DNA of 64,000 bases from Flavobacterium psychrolimnae (GCF_003312425.1 NZ_QNUX01000010.1:62001-126000); one strand, 5' to 3'; positions 43,688 through 53,111 are shown, counted from the first letter of the stretch. A program made the numbers and translations. The notes: generated by a model not told the origin, from the letters alone.

Positions 43688-44626
43688 CTATCTCAAATGC
43701 TCCAGCATATCTGTAGTCATGCTTTCCAAATCAAATTCATGTTTCCATCCCCAGTCCTTTCTAGCTTCAGCATCATCAATACTCGCAGGCCAGCTGTCGG
43801 CTATTTTTTGACGGAAGTCCGGCTCATAAGTAATGGTAAATTCAGGAATATGTTTCTTGATTTCGGCAGCAATCTCCGTTGGCGTAAAGCTCATTGCAGC
43901 TAAATTGTACGAAGAATGAATTTTTATTTGGTCAGCCGGCGCTTGCATTATTTGGATGGTCGCAGCAATAGCATCATCCATGTACATCATTGGCATTTTA
44001 GTTTCTGAGGATAAAAAACATTCGTATTTTTTGTCCGAAAGTGCTTTGTGAAAAATATCCACTGCATAATCTGTAGTTCCACCACCAGGAGGCGATGACC
44101 AGCTGATTAAACCCGGATAACGGATGCTTCTTACATCTACACCAAAAATATTATGATAGTATTCACACCATCTTTCGCCGGCTTGTTTGCTGATTCCGTA
44201 CACCGTTGAAGGTTCCATAATCGTGTATTGAGGCGTGTTTTCTTTGGGAGTTGTTGGTCCAAAAACCGCAATACTCGAAGGCCAGAATATTTTTTTTATT
44301 TTTCCGGCTTTCGCCAAATTCAAAACGTGAAACAACGAATTCATATTCAAGTCCCAAGCAAATGCAGGGTTTTTCTCGGCTGTTGCCGATAACAATGCAG
44401 CCATCAAATATACTTCGTCGATTTGGTGTACTTCGACCAAATGTTCAATTTGATTAAAATCTAAAGCGTTCACGACTTCAAATGGACCGGAATTCACCAC
44501 ATCAATATTTAGCTTTCGGATATCCGAAGCAATTACATTTTCGGTTCCGTATATTTTTCGCAACTTTTGCGTAAGCTCTGTTCCTATTTGGCCGCAAGCG
44601 CCAATAATCAATATTTTTGTACTCAT
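43688..44626 (-). CDS. L-threonine 3-dehydrogenase, SDR (epimerase-like) type
   Basis: NAD-dependent extended SDR of 312 residues from ATG 44626; a 13-residue upstream extension is possible in frame but lacks conservation signs. The Rossmann motif is GACGQIGTEL (residues 9-18), catalytic Ser in PSSIAVFGPTTP, and the Tyr/Lys pair in TVYGISKQAGERWCEYYH. The stretch GLISWSSPPGGGTTDYAVDI is the mark of the short-chain threonine dehydrogenases known from Flavobacterium and from animal mitochondria. It oxidises L-threonine to 2-amino-3-ketobutyrate. Monocistronic with a -7 box 20 bases upstream. Confidence 0.9.
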   Translation of the reverse strand: MSTKILIIGACGQIGTELTQKLRKIYGTENVIASDIRKLNIDVVNSGPFEVVNALDFNQIEHLVEVHQIDEVYLMAALLSATAEKNPAFAWDLNMNSLFHVLNLAKAGKIKKIFWPSSIAVFGPTTPKENTPQYTIMEPSTVYGISKQAGERWCEYYHNIFGVDVRSIRYPGLISWSSPPGGGTTDYAVDIFHKALSDKKYECFLSSETKMPMMYMDDAIAATIQIMQAPADQIKIHSSYNLAAMSFTPTEIAAEIKKHIPEFTITYEPDFRQKIADSWPASIDDAEARKDWGWKHEFDLESMTTDMLEHLR

Positions 44627-44645
44627 TTTTGTCTGTTTTGAAAAA

Positions 44646-44653
44646 CAAAGATA
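44646..44653 (-). promoter_or_regulatory. Candidate -7 box of the threonine dehydrogenase gene
   Basis: Minus strand TATCTTTG (TAnnTTTG), 20 bases before ATG 44626. Confidence 0.45.
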
Positions 44654-44823
44654 ACGTTTTCGCAAATAACATAACTTTGATGAAAATGATTATAAAAATC
44701 TTAAAATAGTATTTAAAAACATGTTTATTTTCTTAAATTTTCATGTTTTTAAGCATAAAAATCAGTCTGGCAATATTAGATTGTTATTCCAATACTGGAA
44801 TTCATTATTGTAAATTTACTTTG

Positions 44824-44831
44824 TAACTTTG
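44824..44831 (+). promoter_or_regulatory. Candidate -7 box of the lipoprotein-mfd operon
   Basis: TAACTTTG (TAnnTTTG), about 110 bases before ATG 44940; no TTG at standard spacing. Confidence 0.4.
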
Positions 44832-44939
44832 CACCTAAATTAATGGAAATTTTTAAAGGGTCATAATTGCTTCTTTTTTAAAAAATTACAACTGTATTTG
44901 AATTACTTTCATCCATTAAAAAATGATAAATTGACGCAC

Positions 44940-45545
44940 ATGAAATATAAAATAGCCGTTTTCTTCTCTCTGGTTTTTGTTTTGTTCTCTTGTAAAAATG
45001 ACAATCAAAAACGAATTGCGGAAAACAAAAAAGAGATACAAAAAAGAGAAATCATATTTGCAAACATACAGAAAGGTTGGGTTTTATACGATGAACCAGT
45101 AACCGAAGCGGGTGAAAAAAGTATTGCATCTTGGAACGAATGGCGTATGTTTTTGGCTGAATTAGCACAAAAGCCTAAAAAAACGATTGGAGCTTTTCAG
45201 CAAAAATCGAAAGCGCTTTCGAAAAAAGCAATGGCTTTGAACGATAATATTCCTTACGAATACAACAAGCCTCAAATAAAAAGTAGGATTTCGACTTTGA
45301 TTACTAAAGTACGATTGTTGGATTTATTCATTCATTTGGATAATATTCCAGATAAGAAAGTCACTTTATTAGTGTCGGAAATCAACTTGGAATTGGTTTC
45401 GCTACAAAGACAAATGGACAAAATTGTGGAGAAAAGTAAAATTCCAGTTGAAGAAGGAGAATCTGATTTATTGAAAATGATGGATACTTCAAGAGCCATT
45501 CCTAACACACCAGTCATCGATCCAAATATACCACGCGTTGAGTAA
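44940..45545 (+). CDS. Lipoprotein of unknown function, co-transcribed with mfd
   Basis: A 201-residue predicted lipoprotein. ATG 44940 gives the signal MKYKIAVFFSLVFVLFSC with the lipobox Cys at 18; an in-frame TTG at 44898 would hide it. The mature part is helical and charged (KNDNQKRIAENKKEIQKREI, then TLLVSEINLELVSLQRQMDK). Family not recognised. Its last 8 bases overlap the mfd start, which implies translational coupling although a surface lipoprotein and a DNA repair helicase have no obvious link. Confidence 0.78.
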   Translation: MKYKIAVFFSLVFVLFSCKNDNQKRIAENKKEIQKREIIFANIQKGWVLYDEPVTEAGEKSIASWNEWRMFLAELAQKPKKTIGAFQQKSKALSKKAMALNDNIPYEYNKPQIKSRISTLITKVRLLDLFIHLDNIPDKKVTLLVSEINLELVSLQRQMDKIVEKSKIPVEEGESDLLKMMDTSRAIPNTPVIDPNIPRVE

Positions 45546-48500
45546 AAAAATCTTATACAACACCTACGATAATTCGCCAAAAACCCAGCAAATAGTTGCT
45601 CGTTTATTAGAAAACAATCAAGTAAAAATGCAGCTGTCGGGACTTTTGGGTTCTGCAGTTTCGTTTGTAATTCGTTCTGTATTTAAACAATCGGAGCTTC
45701 CTTTTTTAGTTATTTTAAACAATAAAGAAGAAGCGGCGTACTACTTGAACGATTTAGAACAGATGATTGGGGAGCAAGATGTCCTATTTTATCCCGGTTC
45801 ATTTCGTCGCCCGTACGAAATCGAAGATACGGATAACGCGAATGTTTTGCTTCGCGCCGAAGTGTTAAACCGAATCAATTCCCGCAAGAAACCGGCCATT
45901 ATTGTTACCTATCCCGAAGCGCTTTTCGAGAAAGTAGTAACCCGAAAAGAATTGGACAAAAACACGTTGAAAGTTGCTGTTGGGGATAAGATTTCCATCG
46001 ACTTTATCAATGAAGTTTTGTTCGAATACGAATTCAAAAGAGTTGATTTCATTACGGAACCCGGAGAATTTTCGGTTCGTGGAGGAATTGTCGATGTGTT
46101 TTCATTTTCGAATGATAATCCGTATCGAATTGAGTTTTTTGGAGACGAAGTCGAGAGCATCCGTACGTTTGATGTTGCGACGCAATTGTCTATTGAAACA
46201 CAAAAAAAGATTACAATAATCCCAAATGTGGAAAACAAAGTTTTTCAGGAAAACCGAGAAAGTTTCTTAGATTATATTTCGGAGAAAACAGTGATTTTCA
46301 TTCAAAATACCGAAGATTTTTTATTGCAATTGGATAAACAATTTGGCAAAGCCGAAGAAGCTTTCGCAAAATTGTCGCAGGAAATAAAGCGGTCTTCGCC
46401 AGAACAATTGTTTTTGAATCAAGAAGCATTTATAAAAAGAGCGTTGGATTTTTCGATTGTAGAATTGAGTTCAAAACCTATTTTTAGAATCACCAAAAAA
46501 TTCGAATTTCACATTCAGCCACAACCATCGTTTAACAAACAGTTTGATTTGTTGCTGAATAATCTGAATGAAAATCATTTCAACGGTTACAAGAATTATT
46601 TGTTTTGTTCGAATGATGCCCAAGCCAAACGATTTCATGATATTTTTGAAACGCTGGATGAAGCGAATTCTGAAAATATCCGCAAGCAATACAACACCAT
46701 TGTTTTGCCTTTGTACCAAGGATTTATTGATGAAGAAAACCAAATAACCTGTTACACTGACCATCAGATTTTTGAACGCTACCATAAATTCAGCATCAAA
46801 AACGGCTATTCGAAAAAGCAGAATATTACTTTAAAAGAACTGACGACACTTTCGGTTGGGGATTATGTGACGCACATTGATCACGGAATTGGACGTTTTG
46901 GAGGATTGCAAAAAATACAAGTCGAAGGCAAAACGCAAGAAGCCATCAAGCTCGTTTATGCCGATAATGATATTGTGTATGTGAGTATTCATTCGCTGCA
47001 CAAAATTTCAAAATACAACGGAAAAGACGGAACACCGCCCAAAATTTACAAATTAGGTTCGAATGCTTGGAAAATTTTAAAACAAAAAACAAAGGCACGG
47101 GTCAAACATATTGCATTCAACCTGATTCAGTTGTATGCTAAAAGAAGACTCGAAAAAGGATTCCAGTTTGCGCCCGACAGTTATTTGCAAAATGAACTGG
47201 AAAGTTCTTTTATTTACGAAGATACGCCGGACCAAACCAAATCAACGGCAGAGGTAAAAGCTGATATGGAAAGCGACCGTCCGATGGATCGCTTGGTTTG
47301 TGGTGATGTAGGTTTCGGGAAAACCGAAGTTGCCATTCGTGCGGCTTTCAAGGCTGTGGATAACAGCAAACAAGTTGCGATTTTGGTTCCTACAACCATT
47401 TTGGCCTACCAACATTATCGAACTTTTACAGAACGATTGAAAGATATGCCCGTTTCTGTTGGTTATTTAAACCGTTTTAGAACGGCCAAACAAAAAGCGG
47501 AAACTTTAAAACAATTGGCCGAAGGAAAACTGGATATTGTTATAGGAACCCATCAATTGGTTAATAAAAATGTAGTTTTCAAAGACCTTGGATTGCTGAT
47601 TGTGGATGAGGAGCAAAAATTTGGTGTTAACGTAAAAGACAAACTCAAAACCATTGCGGCGAATGTTGATACGCTAACTTTAACAGCGACGCCAATCCCG
47701 AGAACTTTGCAGTTTTCACTAATGGCTGCACGCGATTTATCAGTTATTACAACGCCTCCGCCCAATCGTTATCCTATTGAGACGAATGTGGTTGGTTTTA
47801 GTGAAGAGATGATTCGGGATGCGATTTCGTATGAAATCCAGCGTAACGGACAGGTTTTTTTCGTCAATAATCGAATAGAAAATATCAAGGAAGTAGCCGG
47901 AATGATTCAGCGTTTGGTCCCAAATGCCAGAGTTGGAATTGGTCACGGCCAAATGGACGGGAAGAAACTGGAGGAATTGATGTTGGCTTTCATGAATGGA
48001 GAATTTGACGTTTTGGTGGCTACAACCATCATCGAAAGCGGATTAGATGTTCCGAATGCGAATACGATTTTCATCAACAATGCGAATAATTTCGGGTTGT
48101 CTGATTTGCATCAAATGCGAGGTCGAGTAGGGCGAAGCAACAAGAAAGCATTCTGTTATTTTATTTGTCCACCATATTCTGCGATGACCGATGACGCCAG
48201 AAAACGAATTCAGGCATTGGAACAGTTCAGTGAATTGGGTAGCGGATTTAATATTGCGATGAAGGATTTAGAGATTCGTGGTGCCGGAGATTTATTGGGT
48301 GGCGAGCAAAGTGGTTTCATCAATGAAATAGGTTTTGATACCTACCAAAAAATCATGAACGAGGCCATCGATGAATTAAAAGAAAACGAATTCAAGGATT
48401 TGTATCCGGAGGAAAATAATCTGGAAACTAAAGAATACGTCAAAGACCTGCAAATCGATACTGATTTTGAGTTATTGTTTTCTGATGAATACATCAATAA

Positions 48501-48906
48501 TGTTTCGGAGCGATTGAGTTTGTACAATGAATTAGGCGCAGTCAAAAACGAAGAAGAACTGATTGTTTTCCAAAATAAATTGATTGACCGTTTTGGTCCA
48601 ATGCCGCCACGAGCCAAAGCATTAATGAACAGTATTCGTATCAAATGGATTGCGACTCGTATTGGAATCGAAAAATTAGTGATGAAACAAGGTAAGATGA
48701 TTGGGTATTTCATTTCGGATCAACAATCCGATTATTACCAATCTAATCGTTTTCATAAAGTACTGCAGTTTGTACAAAAACATCCTAATTTATGCAAAAT
48801 GAAAGAAAAGCAAACGCCGGCTGGATTACGACTTTTGTTGACTTTTGACAATGTGAAGAATACCAGAACTGCTTTGGAATTAATGGAGAAGTTGGGTGGG
48901 GAATAA
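45538..48906 (+). CDS. mfd: Transcription-repair coupling factor Mfd
   Basis: DNA translocase of 1122 residues that removes stalled RNA polymerase and recruits UvrA. It starts at TTG 45538 inside the previous gene. In order: UvrB-like N-terminal modules (about 1-350), the RNA-polymerase-interacting CarD-like domain (about 437-500, GDYVTHIDHGIGRFGGL), then the RecG-like helicase with Walker A GDVGFGKTEV (about 588-597), DEEQKFGV (DEEQ box), TATPIPRTLQ and QMRGRVGRS, and the TRCF C-terminal domain (about 970-1080). Length is normal for Bacteroidota. Confidence 0.97.
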   Translation: MSKKILYNTYDNSPKTQQIVARLLENNQVKMQLSGLLGSAVSFVIRSVFKQSELPFLVILNNKEEAAYYLNDLEQMIGEQDVLFYPGSFRRPYEIEDTDNANVLLRAEVLNRINSRKKPAIIVTYPEALFEKVVTRKELDKNTLKVAVGDKISIDFINEVLFEYEFKRVDFITEPGEFSVRGGIVDVFSFSNDNPYRIEFFGDEVESIRTFDVATQLSIETQKKITIIPNVENKVFQENRESFLDYISEKTVIFIQNTEDFLLQLDKQFGKAEEAFAKLSQEIKRSSPEQLFLNQEAFIKRALDFSIVELSSKPIFRITKKFEFHIQPQPSFNKQFDLLLNNLNENHFNGYKNYLFCSNDAQAKRFHDIFETLDEANSENIRKQYNTIVLPLYQGFIDEENQITCYTDHQIFERYHKFSIKNGYSKKQNITLKELTTLSVGDYVTHIDHGIGRFGGLQKIQVEGKTQEAIKLVYADNDIVYVSIHSLHKISKYNGKDGTPPKIYKLGSNAWKILKQKTKARVKHIAFNLIQLYAKRRLEKGFQFAPDSYLQNELESSFIYEDTPDQTKSTAEVKADMESDRPMDRLVCGDVGFGKTEVAIRAAFKAVDNSKQVAILVPTTILAYQHYRTFTERLKDMPVSVGYLNRFRTAKQKAETLKQLAEGKLDIVIGTHQLVNKNVVFKDLGLLIVDEEQKFGVNVKDKLKTIAANVDTLTLTATPIPRTLQFSLMAARDLSVITTPPPNRYPIETNVVGFSEEMIRDAISYEIQRNGQVFFVNNRIENIKEVAGMIQRLVPNARVGIGHGQMDGKKLEELMLAFMNGEFDVLVATTIIESGLDVPNANTIFINNANNFGLSDLHQMRGRVGRSNKKAFCYFICPPYSAMTDDARKRIQALEQFSELGSGFNIAMKDLEIRGAGDLLGGEQSGFINEIGFDTYQKIMNEAIDELKENEFKDLYPEENNLETKEYVKDLQIDTDFELLFSDEYINNVSERLSLYNELGAVKNEEELIVFQNKLIDRFGPMPPRAKALMNSIRIKWIATRIGIEKLVMKQGKMIGYFISDQQSDYYQSNRFHKVLQFVQKHPNLCKMKEKQTPAGLRLLLTFDNVKNTRTALELMEKLGGE

Positions 48907-49027
48907 GAAATTTTTAAATGGGATTCTATTTTGCACTTAATTCAATTTTTTTTATCAAAACGAAATATTTTTAAGATTAATTTCTTTTTTAATATTTGAA
49001 AATGAAATAGTTAGTTAAATTTTAGGA

Positions 49028-49063
49028 TTTGTTTTTTTAACACAATCAAAAAAGATAACTTTG
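49028..49063 (+). promoter_or_regulatory. Candidate promoter of the toxin-antitoxin pair
   Basis: TTTG (49028-49031), 24-base spacer, TAACTTTG (49056-49063); 20 bases before ATG 49084. The spacer is a little longer than usual. Confidence 0.4.
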
Positions 49064-49083
49064 TTATACTAAAATTTTAAGTT

Positions 49084-49308
49084 ATGAATTTAGCCACCAG
49101 AAAATATAATTTTATTCAAGAGTTGACTACAATAGACGAAAGTTTATTGGAAAAACTTGAAATTATTTTAAAAACTAGCAAAAAAGATTGGTTCACTGAT
49201 TTGAATTCAGATGAAAAACTTGAAATTGAAATCGGTTTAAAACAAGCAGAAAATGATGAATTTATTAGTCACGAAACTGTAATGAATAGATTTTCTAAAT
49301 GGCGTTAA
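49084..49308 (+). CDS. Antitoxin of a ParE-type toxin-antitoxin pair
   Basis: A 74-residue acidic protein (MNLATRKYNFIQELTTIDES, LEKLEIILKTSKKDWFTDLN, ENDEFISHETVMNRFSKWR). The last part matches small antitoxins of Bacteroidota that accompany ParE/RelE toxins. No clear DNA-binding motif is visible. It overlaps the toxin gene by 10 bases, which supports coupled translation, and has its own -7 box. Confidence 0.85.
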   Translation: MNLATRKYNFIQELTTIDESLLEKLEIILKTSKKDWFTDLNSDEKLEIEIGLKQAENDEFISHETVMNRFSKWR

Positions 49309-49592
49309 AGATCAAATGGACGCCACAAGCCGATAACGGTTTAGCAATTGTTATTGAATATTTAGAAGCAGAATGGACTTTTAGAGAAATTTTGCAATTG
49401 GAAGAAAATATCAACCAAGTTACCAATCAGATTAGTCTTTTCCCTAACTTACATCCAAAATCTGAAACCTATAAAAATCTTCACAAAGCAATAATAGATA
49501 AAAATAACTACTTTGTTTACCGAGTAAATTATAAAAAATCAAGTATTGAAATAATTAATTTTAGAGGAACTAAACAAAAACCGAAATATTAG
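49299..49592 (+). CDS. RelE/ParE-family toxin
   Basis: A 97-residue protein of the RelE/ParE superfamily. The fold pattern is visible: strand IKWTPQADNGLAIVIEYLEA, two helices with REILQLEENINQVTNQISLFP, then the signature K(x)LHKAIIDKNNYFVYRVNY and final strand IEIINFRGTKQKPK. ParE toxins target gyrase, RelE toxins cleave mRNA; this sequence is closer to ParE by the YRV-type core, but the target cannot be fixed. It is the second gene of a two-gene unit directly behind mfd. Confidence 0.88.
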   Translation: MALKIKWTPQADNGLAIVIEYLEAEWTFREILQLEENINQVTNQISLFPNLHPKSETYKNLHKAIIDKNNYFVYRVNYKKSSIEIINFRGTKQKPKY

Positions 49593-49601
49593 AAAACTAA
49601 T

Positions 49602-50258
49602 CTAATTCTTCAAATCTTTAATCACTTTAAAAGCCACATCTACTTGTTCTTCGCTCACTAAAATGGTAAACTCATTAGAAGTCGAAATTACTTCATTGAT
49701 GATGATTCCTTCCCAAGCCAAACGCTGAAAAATGAAATAGTAAATTCCAGGAACGACAATGTTTTCTTTGGGTAATTTTACTGTAATCGAAGCCAGGTTA
49801 TCTAGTTTTTGAATCAGTTTTTCAGTAGCAAAATGCTTGTCTACTAAATGATTTATACTGTTGCTAACCACAATATTCGTTTCATTCACTCCTCTAGATG
49901 AAGTGTAAAAAATATCCGGTAGCGTATTGATATCTGTAATTAAATCGGCTTGTTTATTCAAAACGGTGTCGGATGCAGCAAAAGTATAATCGGTCAAAGC
50001 CGAACGAACGGTGATTTCTCCGATATTTTTGATGACTTTGTTAATCTTATGGTTCAACCTGAAATCCAGTTCTTCTGTTAGTCTTTTTAAAGCCATAACA
50101 ACTGCACCTTGTTTTACTTCCTTGCCAAATTCACTTTCTAATTCAGTCATTATGTTTCGGGATAATGAGGTCAGATTGATGATACCTAATGATAATGCAT
50201 TTAGTAAAAAAGGCTTTGTTTTGATGTAGTTTTCTACAATGGAAGAAACAGTTTTCAT
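49602..50258 (-). CDS. ACT-domain protein (aspartate-kinase C-terminus-like)
   Basis: A 218-residue soluble protein. The N-terminal half is helical with a DNA-binding-like look (SLSRNIMTELESEFGKEVKQGAVVMALKRL, about residues 31-60). The C-terminal half (about 130-218) resembles the tandem ACT domains of aspartate kinases (SSRGVNETNIVVSNSINHLV; ASITVKLPKENIVVPGIYYF; FTILVSEEQVDVAFKVIKDL). No kinase domain. It might sense an amino acid, which is inference. Promoter with ideal spacing at 50316-50346. Confidence 0.75.
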   Translation of the reverse strand: MKTVSSIVENYIKTKPFLLNALSLGIINLTSLSRNIMTELESEFGKEVKQGAVVMALKRLTEELDFRLNHKINKVIKNIGEITVRSALTDYTFAASDTVLNKQADLITDINTLPDIFYTSSRGVNETNIVVSNSINHLVDKHFATEKLIQKLDNLASITVKLPKENIVVPGIYYFIFQRLAWEGIIINEVISTSNEFTILVSEEQVDVAFKVIKDLKN

Positions 50259-50315
50259 GATGTAATTTTTTTTAGTTGGTTGTTATATACGCGTAGTTAG
50301 TGTGTAAATAGGACG

Positions 50316-50346
50316 CAAATATAAATAAAAAACAATTTGTTACAAA
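50316..50346 (-). promoter_or_regulatory. Consensus Bacteroidota promoter of the ACT-domain gene
   Basis: Minus strand TTTG (50343-50346), 19-base spacer, TATATTTG (50316-50323), 58 bases before the ATG. Confidence 0.6.
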
Positions 50347-50367
50347 TATAACATCAAGAAAAAACGG

Positions 50368-50727
50368 TTAAAAGTGATAAAAAGCATCGATAAGGTGCTC
50401 AATTACAAAAGATTTCCCTTCTTTATGGATGGCTATTATGTCAAAACGAACTTCAATATCCAAATTTCTTTCGTTGACAAAAGCGTCCACGGCCTTTACA
50501 AGAAGCTGAATTTTTTTTGGTTTTACAAAATCTTGTGGCAAGCCAAATTCTAATGAGGAACGGGTTTTGACTTCAACTATGGCAAGTGTATTTCCTTTTT
50601 GGGCAATAATGTCTATTTCGGCTTTTTGGAAGGTCCAGTTGGTTTGCAAAATCGTGTAGCCGTCTTTCTGTAGAAATTCGACAGCCATTTCTTCTCCAAG
50701 TTTTCCGAGCTCATTATGTTCCGCCAT
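50368..50727 (-). CDS. YraN family protein (UPF0102, endonuclease-like)
   Basis: A 119-residue protein of the YraN/UPF0102 family with a PD-(D/E)xK-like core: GEEMAVEFLQKDGYTILQTN, then AEIDIIAQKGNTLAIVEVKTRS (D and ExK residues), and a closing EVRFDIIAI. Related to Holliday-junction-resolvase-type nucleases; activity not established for the family. Followed upstream by a repeat-containing spacer and the LD-carboxypeptidase gene. Confidence 0.93.
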   Translation of the reverse strand: MAEHNELGKLGEEMAVEFLQKDGYTILQTNWTFQKAEIDIIAQKGNTLAIVEVKTRSSLEFGLPQDFVKPKKIQLLVKAVDAFVNERNLDIEVRFDIIAIHKEGKSFVIEHLIDAFYHF

Positions 50728-50731
50728 TGAA

Positions 50732-50772
50732 AAATTTTGTTTTAAGTTTAAGGTTTCAAGTTTTTAAACTTC
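50732..50772. repeat. GTTTAAGGTTTCAAG-type repeat between YraN and S66 genes
   Basis: TTTTAAGTTTAAGGTTTCAA and GTTTTTAAACTT resemble one arm of the palindrome at 62105-62182. Short, gene-free. Confidence 0.45.
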
Positions 50773-50795
50773 TGTAATCAAATATCAAATTGCCT

Positions 50796-51797
50796 TTATT
50801 CAAAAACCAGCGTACTGCATTTTTCATTGACATCGATAGTCACATTATTCCCTAAAATCAATGCTCTATTGTCTTGAATATGTCCGGCAGGGAAATTGTA
50901 CAGGACAGGAATATTGTATTTTTTGGTAACATCTTCAATAATTTCTATGGCGTTTTTTCCCCACGGAATGTCATTATCTTTCATTTTTGTCATGGAACCC
51001 ACAACAATTCCTTTGATACTTTCCAGACACCCATTTCGTTTTAAATTCATCATCATGCGGTCAATATGATACAAATATTCGTCTAAATCTTCTATAAACA
51101 AGATTTTATCAGTACAATCAATCGCGGATGGGGAACCGAACAAACTGTATAGAATCGATAAATTTCCGCCCACTAATTCTCCGGTAGCTTTTCCGGGTCT
51201 GTTCATCAGGAATGGATCTATTTCGTACGATAGTTTTTCGCCAAATAACGCAATTCGTAAGGTTTCTATGGCTTGAGGAGTTGCTCTAGGAGCGGTTATT
51301 GGCATGATTCCGTGAATGGATTTGTAACCCATTGTATTCAAATGATTGTGTAAAACGGTCACATCACTGAAACCAACAATCCATTTTGGATTTTTTTTAA
51401 ACGCAGTAAAATCCAATAAATCAATCATTCGTACAGTTCCGTATCCGCCTTTTACACACCAGATTGCTTTGATGTTTGGATTGTCTAATTGCTGCTGAAA
51501 ATCGGCTGCACGTTGTTCGTCGGTTCCGGCTAATTGGTCATTATCTAAACCTATTGTACTTCCAATGACTACTTCCAAACCCCAACTTTTCAATAAAGCA
51601 ATAGCGGGTTTCAGGTTGTCATCTGTATTTTTTCTGGCTGTTGCCAAAATTGCTACGGTATCTCCTTTTTGTAAACTTGGCGGTGTAATCATGTTGTATT
51701 GGGCTTGGCTGTTGAAAGATTGTAAAACAAAAATAAGCAATAGAAATTGATATAAAACAGGACGGCGTGGTGTAAAAGTTAATCGGTTTTTGTTCAT
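50796..51797 (-). CDS. S66 family LD-carboxypeptidase
   Basis: A 333-residue serine peptidase that trims the terminal D-Ala of murein tetrapeptides. The signal region (LYQFLLLIFVLQSFNSQAQ, residues 15-33) makes it secreted to the periplasm, unlike cytoplasmic LdcA. Features: PPSLQKGDTVAILATARK, AIWCVKGGYGTVRMIDLLD, the nucleophile serine in WIVGFSDVTVLHNHL (about residue 145), and Glu/His in LFIEDLDEYLYHIDRMM and FPAGHIQDNRAL. Monocistronic with a -7 box at 51852-51859. Confidence 0.92.
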   Translation of the reverse strand: MNKNRLTFTPRRPVLYQFLLLIFVLQSFNSQAQYNMITPPSLQKGDTVAILATARKNTDDNLKPAIALLKSWGLEVVIGSTIGLDNDQLAGTDEQRAADFQQQLDNPNIKAIWCVKGGYGTVRMIDLLDFTAFKKNPKWIVGFSDVTVLHNHLNTMGYKSIHGIMPITAPRATPQAIETLRIALFGEKLSYEIDPFLMNRPGKATGELVGGNLSILYSLFGSPSAIDCTDKILFIEDLDEYLYHIDRMMMNLKRNGCLESIKGIVVGSMTKMKDNDIPWGKNAIEIIEDVTKKYNIPVLYNFPAGHIQDNRALILGNNVTIDVNEKCSTLVFE

Positions 51798-51851
51798 GCT
51801 TTAATGCTTTTCTGAAAAAATTCTAGTGGTAAAGTTTTTAAATGATAAAAA

Positions 51852-51859
51852 CAAAGATA
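51852..51859 (-). promoter_or_regulatory. Candidate -7 box of the S66 peptidase gene
   Basis: Minus strand TATCTTTG (TAnnTTTG), 55 bases before the start codon; no TTG at standard spacing. Confidence 0.4.
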
Positions 51860-51961
51860 GACAATTAGAAAATAATTCTAAGTTCAGGTTCAAATGACTA
51901 TTTTTACAATAGCCAGATTCTAAAATAGAATCTAATTAACGACTGGAAATAAATAATACTT

Positions 51962-53071
51962 ATGAGAATTACGCACTGGGTTCCTATTCTTTTTTTATTT
52001 TTTTCGATAGCTAAATCTACTGCACAACAGAAAAAATACGTCATTCACACCGTTGCGTTTTATAATTTTGAAAACCTTTTTGATACCATAAATGATCCGG
52101 ATACTTTTGATGAAGAATGGACGCCAACGGGTTTGCAGCGATGGACTTATGATAAATATGAAAAGAAATTGGGGAATTTAGCCCGCATATTATTCGAAAT
52201 TGGTTCAGCTGAAAATACTGATTCGCCTACGTTTATTGGCGGATGCGAAATAGAAAACCGAGGTGTTTTGGAGGATTTAGTCAAACAACCTAAATTAATC
52301 GAGAAAGATTACGGAATCATCCATTTTGATTCGCCGGACAAAAGAGGAATCGATGTGGCGCTTTTGTATCAGAAAAATAAATTTCAGCCTACGAGTTACA
52401 GTAATATTCCGTTGTATATTTATAAACAAGGAAGCACTGCGAACGAAAATTCCAAAGCCAGTTCAGAAGAAAAAACAGATGACGAATTGCAAATAAGCAC
52501 CAAAAATTATCGGGTTTATACACGAGATCAGCTTTTGGTAACTGGATTTCTCGATGGTGAGGAAATCAATATAATCGTCAATCACTGGCCGTCACGTTCT
52601 GGCGGCGAGAAAAAATCTAGTCCATTTCGCGAGGCCGCCGGCGCATTAAACCGAAAAATAATAGACTCTTTACAACGGATAAATCCAAACGCAAAAGTGA
52701 TTACGTTGGGTGATTTGAATGACGGACCGTATAATAAAAGCGTCAGAATTGGGCTTGGCGCCAAAGCAAAAAAGGCAGATGTGCTTCCGTTTGGAATTTA
52801 CAATCCATTCGAAGAAATGGCCAAAAAGGGATTTGGAACCATCGCATTTCGGGATGCTTGGGATATTTTTGACCAAATAATGGTTTCCGAAACCTTACTG
52901 CTAACGGATTATTCGAGCTTTCGATATTGGAAAGCAGGAATTTACAACAAGTCATTTTTGATACAAAACAGCGGACAATACAAAGGCTATCCGTTGCGAC
53001 ATTCCACCACCGAAATAGGATTTAGTGACCATTTTCCCGTCTATATTTATTTGATTAAGGAAAAAAAATAA
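51962..53071 (+). CDS. Endonuclease/exonuclease/phosphatase family protein, secreted
   Basis: A 369-residue protein of the EEP (DNase I-like) fold with a signal peptide (1-21). Catalytic landmarks: VAFYNFENLFDT (start of fold), GGCEIENRGVLEDL (metal-binding Glu), NHWPSRSGGE (Asn-His-Trp), GDLNDGPYN (Asp-Asn pair) and the terminal GFSDHFPVYIYL (Asp-His). All key residues are present, so an active nuclease or phosphatase is expected; substrate open. Such secreted members are common in Bacteroidota. Confidence 0.92.
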   Translation: MRITHWVPILFLFFSIAKSTAQQKKYVIHTVAFYNFENLFDTINDPDTFDEEWTPTGLQRWTYDKYEKKLGNLARILFEIGSAENTDSPTFIGGCEIENRGVLEDLVKQPKLIEKDYGIIHFDSPDKRGIDVALLYQKNKFQPTSYSNIPLYIYKQGSTANENSKASSEEKTDDELQISTKNYRVYTRDQLLVTGFLDGEEINIIVNHWPSRSGGEKKSSPFREAAGALNRKIIDSLQRINPNAKVITLGDLNDGPYNKSVRIGLGAKAKKADVLPFGIYNPFEEMAKKGFGTIAFRDAWDIFDQIMVSETLLLTDYSSFRYWKAGIYNKSFLIQNSGQYKGYPLRHSTTEIGFSDHFPVYIYLIKEKK

Positions 53072-53111
53072 CCATTTATTATTTCATAAATTTACATTTA
53101 AAATAAAAATC

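Larger units (their letters stand above)
44627..44939. other. Divergent intergenic region
   Basis: 313 AT-rich bases with one -7 box for each direction (44646-44653 minus, 44824-44831 plus). No other structure seen. Confidence 0.5.
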
